From an uncultured Collinsella sp. (GTDB lineage Bacteria > Actinomycetota > Coriobacteriia > Coriobacteriales > Coriobacteriaceae): 11,487 nucleotides of DNA. The notes beneath the pieces are model-generated. The model ran no database searches. It was not told the origin of the DNA and saw only the letters and a program-made list of their open reading frames with translations. The first letter of the stretch is position 1. Every line of letters begins with the position of its first letter. Below, in pieces: positions 5,782 through 11,487 of the stretch. The DNA lies in NCBI GenBank assembly GCA_900757235.1, contig CAAENB010000167.1:1-11487 (forward strand). The letters are read 5' to 3'. The position numbers and the translations under genes are program-made.

Positions 5782-6704
5782 TGGGTACCGTGAACATGGC
5801 CGTCGATTTCGGCGGCGTCAAGATGCAGAACCCCATTAACACCGCAGCCGGTACCTTTGGCTACGGTTGGCAGTTCCAGAACTTCTTTGATGTTTCCCAG
5901 CTGGGCGCCATCACCACCAAGGGTTGCGCTGCCGAGCCCTGGCCCGGCAATCCCGCGCCCCGCATGGCCGAAATTCCCGGCGGTATGATCAACTCCGTGG
6001 GTCTTCAGAACCCCGGCGTGGCCGCCTTTGCCCGCGAGTCCGGTCCGTGGCTCGAACAGCTGTCCAAGGACGGCTGCCAGGTCATCTGTCAGGTTGCCGG
6101 TCACTCCGTTGACGAGTTTGTCCGCGCACTCGAGATGTATGTCGAGCTGTGCCCCTGGGCTGCCGGCTACGAGATCAACGTGAGCTGCCCTAATATCGCC
6201 GCCGGCGGTGCCGCCATGGGCTCCACGCCCGAGGGCGCCTCTTCCGTTATGGCTGCTTGCCGTAAGGTGACCGATAAGCCGCTGTTCGTCAAGATGGCTC
6301 CGGTCAACGTCGCCGAGATCGCCAAAGCCCTCGAGGCCGCAGGCGCCGACGGCCTTTCGGTCATCAATTCCATCCAGGGCATGGCCATTGACGTGCACAC
6401 CCGCAAGTCCCGCGTTGCCAAACCCAAGGGCGGCCTTTCGGGTCCACTGTGCCACCACATCGCCGTTCGCATGGTCTGGGAGGTCGCTCAGGCCGTCGAT
6501 ATCCCCATCAACGGTGTCGGCGGCGTCATGACGGGCGAGGATGCGGCCGAGTTTATCCTGGCTGGCGCTACCTGCGTGTCGGTCGGCATGGCCAACTTCG
6601 TCGATCCGTGCGCCTCGCTCAAGATCGCGCACGAGCTCGAGGCCTGGGCGGAGTCCCAGGGCGTGAAGGACATCAACGAGCTGGTAGGTGCTTTCGAATG
6701 CTAG
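5781..6704 (+). CDS. pyrD: Dihydroorotate dehydrogenase B, catalytic subunit (class 1B)
   Basis: It oxidises dihydroorotate to orotate using FMN and hands the electrons to PyrK. The 307 residues match class 1B length. Motifs in order: NTAAGTFGYG (20-29), ITTKGCAAEPWPGNP (44-58), GMINSVGLQNPG (68-79), EINVSCPN with the catalytic base C136 as class 1 enzymes have (class 2 uses Ser), FVKMAPVN with K171, VINSIQG with N196, and the FMN phosphate region INGVGGVMTGEDAAEFILAG (243-262). Starts at GTG 5781, GTG 5790 and ATG 5796 are possible; I chose 5781 because AAGGTGG (5764-5770) lies at suitable distance and it overlaps the pyrK stop by one base. The start is uncertain by up to five residues. pyrF begins inside its last codons. 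Confidence 0.94.
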   Translation: MGTVNMAVDFGGVKMQNPINTAAGTFGYGWQFQNFFDVSQLGAITTKGCAAEPWPGNPAPRMAEIPGGMINSVGLQNPGVAAFARESGPWLEQLSKDGCQVICQVAGHSVDEFVRALEMYVELCPWAAGYEINVSCPNIAAGGAAMGSTPEGASSVMAACRKVTDKPLFVKMAPVNVAEIAKALEAAGADGLSVINSIQGMAIDVHTRKSRVAKPKGGLSGPLCHHIAVRMVWEVAQAVDIPINGVGGVMTGEDAAEFILAGATCVSVGMANFVDPCASLKIAHELEAWAESQGVKDINELVGAFEC

Positions 6705-7414
6705 AGACCGATGCCCGCGACCGCGTTATCGTCGCCCTCGACTGCGACCGTGAGCGTGCGCTCGAGCTCGCCCACGAGCTTTCTGGTCATGCCGCTTGGC
6801 TCAAGGTCGGCATGACGCTCTATTACGCTGAGGGCCCCGAGATCGTCAAGACCTTTAAGGACCTTGGCTTTAAGGTCTTCCTCGACCTTAAGTTCCATGA
6901 CATTCCGCATCAGGTGCGCGGCGCTGCCCGCTCGGCCTCGCTTGCCGGTGCCGACCTGCTTTCGGTCCACGGCCTGGGCTCGGGTACTATGCTCGCTGCC
7001 TGCCGCGAGGGTGCCGAGGAGGCGCGTGAGGACCGCGCCAAGCTCGTCGCCATCACCGTGCTCACGAGCATGAATCAGGATGCCTTGAGCGAGATCGGCG
7101 TCGAGTCTCCCGTGGCCGAGGAGGCCGCCCGCTTGGCAAAGCTTGCTCAGGCCAATGGCATCGATGGCATCGTGTGCTCACCGATGGAGGCTCACGACAT
7201 GCGTGAGCTGCTGGGTCCTGATGCCCTGATCGTGACTCCGGGTGTGCGTCCGGTGGGTGCCGCCCTTGGTGACCAGTCCCGCGTGGCGACGCCTTCCCAG
7301 GCTATCGAGCGTGGCGCAAGCCACATTGTGGTGGGCCGTCCCATCACCGGTGCCGACGATCCGGTTGCCGCCTTTGACGCCATCGTCGCCGAGCTGGTCG
7401 AAAACGTCGCGTAA
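6698..7414 (+). CDS. pyrF: Orotidine 5'-phosphate decarboxylase
   Basis: It decarboxylates OMP to UMP, the last step of the pathway. The 238-residue protein is a short-type (bacterial group 1) OMP decarboxylase. Visible sites are D15 (VALDC), K36 (WLKVGM), the catalytic charge network D63-K65-D68 (FLDLKFHDIP), TSM (123-125), the phosphate-binding TPGVRP (180-185) and VVGRPIT with R214. The ATG at 6698 overlaps the end of pyrD by 7 bases (stop 6702-6704), with GGTAGGTG upstream. It is the last gene of the pyr operon. The orotate phosphoribosyltransferase gene (pyrE), often next to pyrF, is not here, because the sequence after pyrF is an intergenic region followed by an unrelated operon. Confidence 0.96.
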   Translation: MLETDARDRVIVALDCDRERALELAHELSGHAAWLKVGMTLYYAEGPEIVKTFKDLGFKVFLDLKFHDIPHQVRGAARSASLAGADLLSVHGLGSGTMLAACREGAEEAREDRAKLVAITVLTSMNQDALSEIGVESPVAEEAARLAKLAQANGIDGIVCSPMEAHDMRELLGPDALIVTPGVRPVGAALGDQSRVATPSQAIERGASHIVVGRPITGADDPVAAFDAIVAELVENVA

Positions 7415-7459
7415 AAGATTCCCCTAAGTCACCACTTTTGGGTCTCATTAGCACAAAAT

Positions 7460-7525
7460 AGCCCCTGTGCCTGCGCAAACTTTCCCATCCTTTGTGTGGA
7501 ATCGCAGGTCAGGGGCTTAACTTTG
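7460..7525 (+). terminator. Probable terminator of the pyr operon
   Basis: AGCCCCTG (7460-7467) pairs with CAGGGGCT (7510-7517), and CCTGCG (7470-7475) pairs with CGCAGG (7503-7508). A small asymmetric bulge (TG opposite T) separates the two stems. The apical loop is long (27 bases) and the tail after the stem is only weakly T-rich (TAACTTT). The 45-base distance from the pyrF stop fits, but the shape is not ideal. Confidence 0.5.
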
Positions 7526-7600
7526 GGCGCAGTATATTGCACTTTTTGCGGGTATCGTCTAACCTATGGAGCCGCGATTAGGCTTTTTGTGCGTTCTACG

Positions 7601-7609
7601 TGCTAAAAT
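7601..7609 (+). promoter_or_regulatory. Probable promoter of the mihF-gmk-rpoZ-thiI operon (extended -10)
   Basis: TGCTAAAAT is an extended -10 element (TGn plus TAAAAT, 5 of 6 to TATAAT), about 45 bases before the mihF start. The -35 region at 16-18 bp (GGCTTTTT) is weak. It resembles the extended -10 proposed for rpmB in this window. Confidence 0.45.
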
Positions 7610-7653
7610 GCCAATTATTGAATCAGATATAACCCAACTATTTGGAGGTACGA

Positions 7654-7962
7654 ATGGCACTCCCTCAGCTTACCGACGAGCAGCGCAAGCAGGCTCTTGA
7701 GAAGGCTGCTGCCGCACGTCACGCCCGCGCTGAGCTTCGCGAGCAGATCAAGAAGGGCGAGAAGTCCCTCGAGTCCGTGCTCAACTCCGATGACCCCATC
7801 GCTTCCCGCATGAAGGTTTCCACCCTCATCGAGTCTCTCCCCGGTTATGGCAAGGCCAAGGCCGCCAAGATCATGGAGGAGCTCGGTATCTCCGCTACTC
7901 GTCGCGTCCAGGGCCTCGGTGTCCGTCAGCGCGAGCAGCTCCTCGAGCAGCTGACCAAATAA
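7654..7962 (+). CDS. mihF: Integration host factor, actinobacterial type (mIHF)
   Basis: mIHF is a small, sequence-nonspecific nucleoid protein of actinobacteria, unrelated in fold to the HU/IHF family of proteobacteria. The 102-residue protein has a long charged N-terminal helix (about 6-40, rich in K/E/A/R). A helix-two-turn-helix DNA-binding region follows (LPGYGKAKAAKIMEELGI, 62-79), then a basic segment (TRRVQGLGVRQRE) that completes the DNA contact surface. Length matches the functional ~105-residue form in mycobacteria. ATG 7654 is preceded by GGAGGT (7644-7649); four upstream in-frame residues from 7642 would place the start at the ribosome-binding site and are rejected. It heads an operon with gmk, which begins on the base after its stop, as in other actinobacteria. 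Confidence 0.93.
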   Translation: MALPQLTDEQRKQALEKAAAARHARAELREQIKKGEKSLESVLNSDDPIASRMKVSTLIESLPGYGKAKAAKIMEELGISATRRVQGLGVRQREQLLEQLTK

Positions 7963-8532
7963 GTGAGCGCTCAGGATTCCAAGCTCTTTGTGATTTCTGG
8001 ACCGTCAGGCGCAGGCAAGGGTACGCTCGTCACTCGTGTGCGCGAGCGCCGCTCGAACCTGGGTCTGACGGTTTCGGCTACCACGCGAGCACCACGCAAA
8101 GGTGAGGTCGACGGCGTCAACTACTTTTTTCTGACGCGCGAGGAGTTCGACCGCCGCGTGGCAAACGGTGAGTTTGTTGAGTGGGCCGAGGTCCACGGTA
8201 ACTGCTACGGCACGTTGGTGAGCGAGGTCACATCCAAGCTCGCCTCGGGCTCGTCTCTGATTTTGGAGATCGATGTCCAGGGCGCCCTGCAGGTGAAGGA
8301 GCGTTTCCCCGAGGCCGTGCTGATCTTTATCAAGCCGCCTTCGCTTGAGGTGCTCCGCGAGCGTCTAGTCGGTCGCGGTACCGAGACGCCCGAGACGATT
8401 GAGCTGCGTATGGCAAACGCCGCCGATGAGCTTGCCCTTGCCGACCGCTACGACGACGTCGTGGTGAATGACGATCTCGACCGCGCGACCGATGAGCTCG
8501 TTCGCGTTCTCGATATGCATGAAAGGATCTGA
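7963..8532 (+). CDS. gmk: Guanylate kinase
   Basis: It transfers a phosphate from ATP to GMP (or dGMP) to make GDP, needed for GTP and (p)ppGpp pools. The 189-residue length is typical. The P-loop is GPSGAGKG (13-20). The GMP-binding part has TTRAPRKGE (40-48), DGVNYFF (50-56), EWAEVHGNCYGT (73-84) and ILEIDVQGA (100-108), and the lid arginines are in the RERLVGRGTE stretch (132-141). The GTG start directly follows the TAA stop of mihF with no spacer and no good ribosome-binding site, so it is probably translated by ribosomes that have just ended mihF. rpoZ follows after 5 bases. Confidence 0.96.
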   Translation: MSAQDSKLFVISGPSGAGKGTLVTRVRERRSNLGLTVSATTRAPRKGEVDGVNYFFLTREEFDRRVANGEFVEWAEVHGNCYGTLVSEVTSKLASGSSLILEIDVQGALQVKERFPEAVLIFIKPPSLEVLRERLVGRGTETPETIELRMANAADELALADRYDDVVVNDDLDRATDELVRVLDMHERI

Positions 8533-8537
8533 GGTCC

Positions 8538-8819
8538 GTGTCCGTTGTAAAGCCTTGCATTGACGATCTTCTGGAGAAGACCGATCACAACCGCTTCCTG
8601 CTCGCTTCGCTTGCCTCCAAGCGCGCCTGCGACATCAATAGCATGCTGCGTGGCCAGCACAACCGCGTGCTTGCCGTCCAGGATGTCGATGACATCACCA
8701 TCGGGCTTTCCGGTGCCGATACCATCTCGATGGCTATGGACGAGATTGTCGACGGCGACATCTCTTACGACGAGGCCCGTTACGAGAAGGCGCTCGGCCA
8801 CAAGGTTGCTGAAGCCTAA
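8538..8819 (+). CDS. rpoZ: RNA polymerase omega subunit
   Basis: Omega helps fold and hold the beta-prime subunit of RNA polymerase. The 93-residue protein carries the omega core: CIDDLLEKTDHNRFLLASLA (7-26), SKRACDINSML (27-37), an acidic linker, and ISYDEARYEKALGH (75-88) near the C-terminus. The gmk-rpoZ neighbourhood is conserved widely. The GTG start at 8538 lies 5 bases after the gmk stop; AAAGGA (8522-8527) inside the end of gmk is the best ribosome-binding site. Confidence 0.92.
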   Translation: MSVVKPCIDDLLEKTDHNRFLLASLASKRACDINSMLRGQHNRVLAVQDVDDITIGLSGADTISMAMDEIVDGDISYDEARYEKALGHKVAEA

Positions 8820-10064
8820 ATGGCGGCTCGCGTCTGCCTAGTCCACTATCACGAGGTTGGGCTGAAGGGCAAGAACCGCGCACATTTTGAGCATATCCTC
8901 ATGGATAATATCAAGGCGGCCTTGGCCGCCTTTTCCGTGAACGCCGTGTCTCGAATTTCCGGTTATATCCTCGTGACCTTTAACGAGCATCAGGCCGACG
9001 AGGCGGCGCGTGTCATCCGCACCGTCCCCGGCGTTGCCCGTGTGTCTTTGGCGTATCACACCAACCGCGACCCGCAGGAGTACTGCGCCGCCGCTGTGAA
9101 GGCGCTGCGCGAGTTTGGTTCCTTCGATTCGTTTAAGGTGCACGCCAAGCGCTCCAATACTGACTATGAGCTCACCTCGATCGATATCAATCGACAGGTT
9201 GGCGAGGTGCTGTGTGAGGCGTTTCCCGATAAAAAGGTCCAGATGCACGACCCCGACGCGATGGTGCACGTTCTGGTGGTTCAGGGTAGTGTCTACGTGT
9301 ATGCGCGCTCCGAGCGCGGCGCTGGCGGCCTTCCGGTGGGTTCTGCCGGCAAGGTCGTGACGCTGCTGTCGTCGGGTATCGATTCTCCGGTGGCGACTTG
9401 GATGCTCGCGCGTCGCGGCGCGGTCTGCGTGCCGGTGCATTTCTCCGGTCGTCCGCAGACGCCCGATACGAGCGAGTATTTGGTGCAGGATATCATCCGT
9501 GCGCTTGAGCCGGGTGTCCAGATCGGCCGCCTGTACGTGGTGCCGTTTGGCGACTGCCAGCGTGAGATTTCGGTCACCTGTCCCAGTAACCTGCGCGTTA
9601 TCATGTATCGCCGCATTATGTATTCGGTTGCCGAGCGCATTGCACACATCGAGGGTGCCAGGGCCATCGTTACGGGCGAATCGCTTGGGCAGGTTGCCTC
9701 CCAGACGCTCGAGAACATCATGGCCGTCAACGAGGCCGTGAAGATTCCCGTGTTCCGTCCTCTCATCGGTTCGGACAAACAGGAGATCATCGCACGCGCC
9801 GAGGAGATCGGTACGTTCGATATCTCGACTGAGGCCGCTCCCGACTGCTGCACGTTGTTTATGCCGCGCCGTCCCGAGACGCACGCTAAACTCGATGCCG
9901 TGCATGAGGCCTGGGAGTTGTTCGATCATGAGGAGATGATCGAGCGCCTGCTCAAACAGACCGAGTACATCGACTTCGAGAGCAACACGTATAAGGCCCC
10001 TAAGACCTTAAAACGCAAACATTCGGAGCTTGCTCCGCGTGAGATTTACCAAGATCACGAGTAA
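8820..10064 (+). CDS. thiI: tRNA 4-thiouridine synthetase ThiI
   Basis: ThiI adenylates U8 of tRNAs and inserts sulfur to make 4-thiouridine; in many bacteria it also supplies sulfur for the thiamine thiazole. The 414-residue protein has an N-terminal ferredoxin-like part (MAARVCLVHYHEVGLKGKNR, 1-20), a THUMP domain (about 60-165) and a PP-loop ATP pyrophosphatase domain with SSGIDS (184-189), followed by TGESLGQVASQTLEN (275-289). PDCCTLF carries C343/C344, one of which should match the catalytic Cys (C344 in E. coli numbering). It ends soon after, so there is no C-terminal rhodanese domain; like Bacillus ThiI, it would take sulfur directly from a cysteine desulfurase. ATG 8820 abuts the rpoZ stop, indicating coupled translation. 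It is the last gene before a strong terminator. Confidence 0.95.
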   Translation: MAARVCLVHYHEVGLKGKNRAHFEHILMDNIKAALAAFSVNAVSRISGYILVTFNEHQADEAARVIRTVPGVARVSLAYHTNRDPQEYCAAAVKALREFGSFDSFKVHAKRSNTDYELTSIDINRQVGEVLCEAFPDKKVQMHDPDAMVHVLVVQGSVYVYARSERGAGGLPVGSAGKVVTLLSSGIDSPVATWMLARRGAVCVPVHFSGRPQTPDTSEYLVQDIIRALEPGVQIGRLYVVPFGDCQREISVTCPSNLRVIMYRRIMYSVAERIAHIEGARAIVTGESLGQVASQTLENIMAVNEAVKIPVFRPLIGSDKQEIIARAEEIGTFDISTEAAPDCCTLFMPRRPETHAKLDAVHEAWELFDHEEMIERLLKQTEYIDFESNTYKAPKTLKRKHSELAPREIYQDHE

Positions 10065-10074
10065 ATTTGTGTAT

Positions 10075-10107
10075 AGACCGACGATGCGCCTGTATCGTCG
10101 GTCTTTT
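10075..10107 (+). terminator. Rho-independent terminator after thiI
   Basis: AGACCGACGAT (10075-10085) and ATCGTCGGTCT (10094-10104) form a perfect 11-bp stem with an 8-base loop (GCGCCTGT), followed by TTTT. It begins 10 bases after the thiI stop and is the clearest terminator in the window. Confidence 0.9.
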
Positions 10108-10277
10108 GGTATCTGGGCAAATGATGCCAAGATGTTCATTCGCTGACGTGTGTCTGAATAAATGGACATTTTTTCGCAAGGTTTAGGTCAGCTTTTGGTT
10201 TGACCGCGAAAACTGGTGTGGACGTGCGGAAGCTGCGGCGTTCGTTTCCTGACACGATGGTGTTGGGAGGTTTTGCT

Positions 10278-10991
10278 ATGGCGCAGCGCGAACAACACGA
10301 ACGAGTCAAAAAGATGGACCGCTGGGCGGGCAAACTGCTCGGTCATAAGGCAGTGGTGATGGCGATACTGGTCGTCATTGCGATGGCGAGTGGACTGGCA
10401 ATGGCGAACTATGGCGGCGGTGCCGGCGGTGTGTCGTTTGAGCGCACTGATGGTTCGGGCACGTTAGTGGAGCCGGGATCCGGCGATGCTTCGAGTGGAA
10501 AGACATCTGAAGGCTCTTCGCCTAAGGCGACTGCCGCGGCAGAGGTCTATGTCGATGTTGATGGCGCCGTGGTGTCACCCGGTGTATATCGCCTCAAAGA
10601 CGGGGCGCGGGTGGCTCAGGCGATTAATGCCGCCGGCGGGCTGGCGCCCGAAGCAGACGTTACGGGGCTTAATCGTGCATCCAAGGTCACTGATGGACAA
10701 AAAATTCACGTTCCAACGGTAGGGGAGCAGCAGGTGTCCATTGCGGAAGCCGGTGTTGATGGTGGGACTTCCGCATCATCAGGCGTCGGTGGCGCAACAG
10801 GCCTAGTAAACATTAATACGGCAAGCTCGGCAGAGCTGCAGACGCTCTCGGGAATCGGTCCCTCAATGGCACAGTCGATTATCGATGAGCGGACAAAGAA
10901 CGGTGCTTTTGCTTCGGTTGACGATCTGATGCGCGTGTCGGGAATCGGCGAGAAGAAGCTTGCCAAAATCAAAGATTGCATCTGCGTATGA
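10278..10991 (+). CDS. comEA: ComEA-type DNA-uptake receptor (SLBB plus helix-hairpin-helix)
   Basis: ComEA binds double-stranded DNA outside the membrane and passes it to the ComEC channel. The 237-residue protein starts with a basic cytoplasmic segment, then one membrane anchor (about 24-43, AVVMAILVVIAMASGLAMA) and a Gly/Ser/Thr-rich linker (45-85). An SLBB domain follows (about 87-147, VYVDVDGAVVSPGVYRL... to ...GQKIHVPT), then a second flexible linker and a C-terminal pair of helix-hairpin-helix motifs (177-237, VNINTASSAELQTLSGIG and SVDDLMRVSGIGEKKL). This is the ComEA order of Gram-positives. ATG 10278 has GGGAGG at 10265-10270; the frame runs upstream to 10200 but those residues lack a site and are not ComEA-like. 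The very C-terminus (CICV) has two Cys. Its stop overlaps the comEC start (ATGA). Confidence 0.92.
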   Translation: MAQREQHERVKKMDRWAGKLLGHKAVVMAILVVIAMASGLAMANYGGGAGGVSFERTDGSGTLVEPGSGDASSGKTSEGSSPKATAAAEVYVDVDGAVVSPGVYRLKDGARVAQAINAAGGLAPEADVTGLNRASKVTDGQKIHVPTVGEQQVSIAEAGVDGGTSASSGVGGATGLVNINTASSAELQTLSGIGPSMAQSIIDERTKNGAFASVDDLMRVSGIGEKKLAKIKDCICV

Positions 10992-11487
10992 GTGCGACCG
11001 AGCGAGAGCACGTGATGCCTCCGCGGCCCCTGATTCCGTGGATGATGGCCCTGTGTGCCGGCATGTGCGTGAGCTGCGCCTTGGTGCTCAGCATAGCCGC
11101 TGATGCGCTGCTGAGGGAGCGGGCGACGGCGGTCGGGCCGCTATGGGCCATTCCCGTTGCGGCAGCGGTTTTCGTTGTGCTGGCTCACTCTTGTGCGAGG
11201 CTTGCCCCTTTGAAGCGGTGGCTGTATGCCGCGTCCGTCGGTCTCGTGGCGGGAGCGGTCGTCTCGGCGTGGTGGGCTGTGGGTGCGCTCAGCGCCTCGA
11301 GGGCGCTCGACGGTCGGGCGGCGAGCGGCCTCGAGTTTGTCGTGCAGGGTGATCCATCCATAAACGACGACGTGTATTCCTATACCTGCGAGGCACGCGC
11401 GGACGGTAAGAACTTGGCAACGGTTCGCCTATCGTGTGATCGTGAGCTCAAGGTCGGGGCGCACGTGCGTGTTATCGGTCGCGTTTC
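10988..11487 (+). CDS. comEC: ComEC/Rec2 DNA-uptake channel, N-terminal part (runs off the window)
   Basis: ComEC is the membrane channel that takes up one strand of transforming DNA. The frame opens at ATG 10988, overlaps the comEA stop by ATGA, and stays open to the right edge (166 complete codons). Three hydrophobic segments are visible: about 14-37 (starting PLIPWMMALCAGM), 48-70 and 77-101 (RWLYAASVGLVAGAVVSAWW). The chain then turns polar (about 115-166) with a beta-rich stretch ending VGAHVRVIGRV, which fits the OB-like DUF4131 domain at the ComEC N-terminus. The competence (DNA channel) and metallo-beta-lactamase-like domains would lie downstream. Identification rests on position after comEA and on this topology, since the diagnostic domains are not in the window. 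Confidence 0.85.
   Translation, partial: MSATEREHVMPPRPLIPWMMALCAGMCVSCALVLSIAADALLRERATAVGPLWAIPVAAAVFVVLAHSCARLAPLKRWLYAASVGLVAGAVVSAWWAVGALSASRALDGRAASGLEFVVQGDPSINDDVYSYTCEARADGKNLATVRLSCDRELKVGAHVRVIGRV

Noticed and set aside
10135..10163. TTCATT and ATAAAT at 17 bp upstream of comEA as a promoter
   Set aside because: Both hexamers are weak matches and the start would be more than 100 bases from comEA; the region after the thiI terminator must hold a promoter but I cannot place it.
1..11487. CRISPR arrays, tandem repeats, phage attachment sites or toxin-antitoxin pairs
   Set aside because: No regularly spaced repeats and no such genes were seen; apart from the IS remnant the window is housekeeping DNA.

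Overview
The window looks like chromosome of a high-GC, Gram-positive gut actinobacterium of class Coriobacteriia, most likely Collinsella. This is an inference from three things: strongly GC-biased third codon positions, an actinobacterial-type integration host factor (mIHF) next to gmk and rpoZ, and a surface protein with an LAxTG sorting signal behind InlB-type repeats. No database search was possible.

Layout, left to right. (1) Positions 3-257 are the C-terminal end of a cell-wall-anchored surface protein. (2) Positions 282-1312 are an IS3-family (IS150-group-like) insertion sequence with 24-bp imperfect terminal inverted repeats. Its transposase is broken: the start of orfA is joined out of frame to the catalytic part of orfB. 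(3) rpmB (ribosomal protein L28) lies on the minus strand with its own terminator and promoter. (4) A 451-base divergent intergenic region carries a structured leader for the pyrimidine operon, with a hairpin that resembles a PyrR-binding site. (5) pyrR-pyrB-pyrC-pyrK-pyrD-pyrF form a plus-strand operon. It encodes the regulator and the de novo UMP enzymes except carbamoyl-phosphate synthetase (carAB) and orotate phosphoribosyltransferase (pyrE), which must lie elsewhere if the pathway is complete. (6) mihF-gmk-rpoZ-thiI form a second tightly packed operon that ends at a strong terminator. (7) comEA and the first 166 codons of comEC, with an ATGA overlap, begin a DNA-uptake (competence) operon that runs off the right edge.

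How the genes work together. PyrB makes carbamoyl aspartate and PyrC cyclises it to dihydroorotate. PyrD with PyrK (a class 1B, NAD-dependent dihydroorotate dehydrogenase) oxidises this to orotate. After PyrE (not here), PyrF decarboxylates OMP to UMP, and PyrR senses UMP/PRPP and controls the operon. The next operon mixes nucleoid structure (mIHF), GMP phosphorylation (Gmk), RNA polymerase assembly (omega) and tRNA thiolation (ThiI).

Most of the window is conserved housekeeping DNA, and I did not find a clearly new system. The points most worth a second look are the alternative RNA folds upstream of pyrR, the hairpin at the left IS end that buries the orfA ribosome-binding site, a terminator-like hairpin between pyrC and pyrK, and thiI in the mihF-gmk-rpoZ operon.
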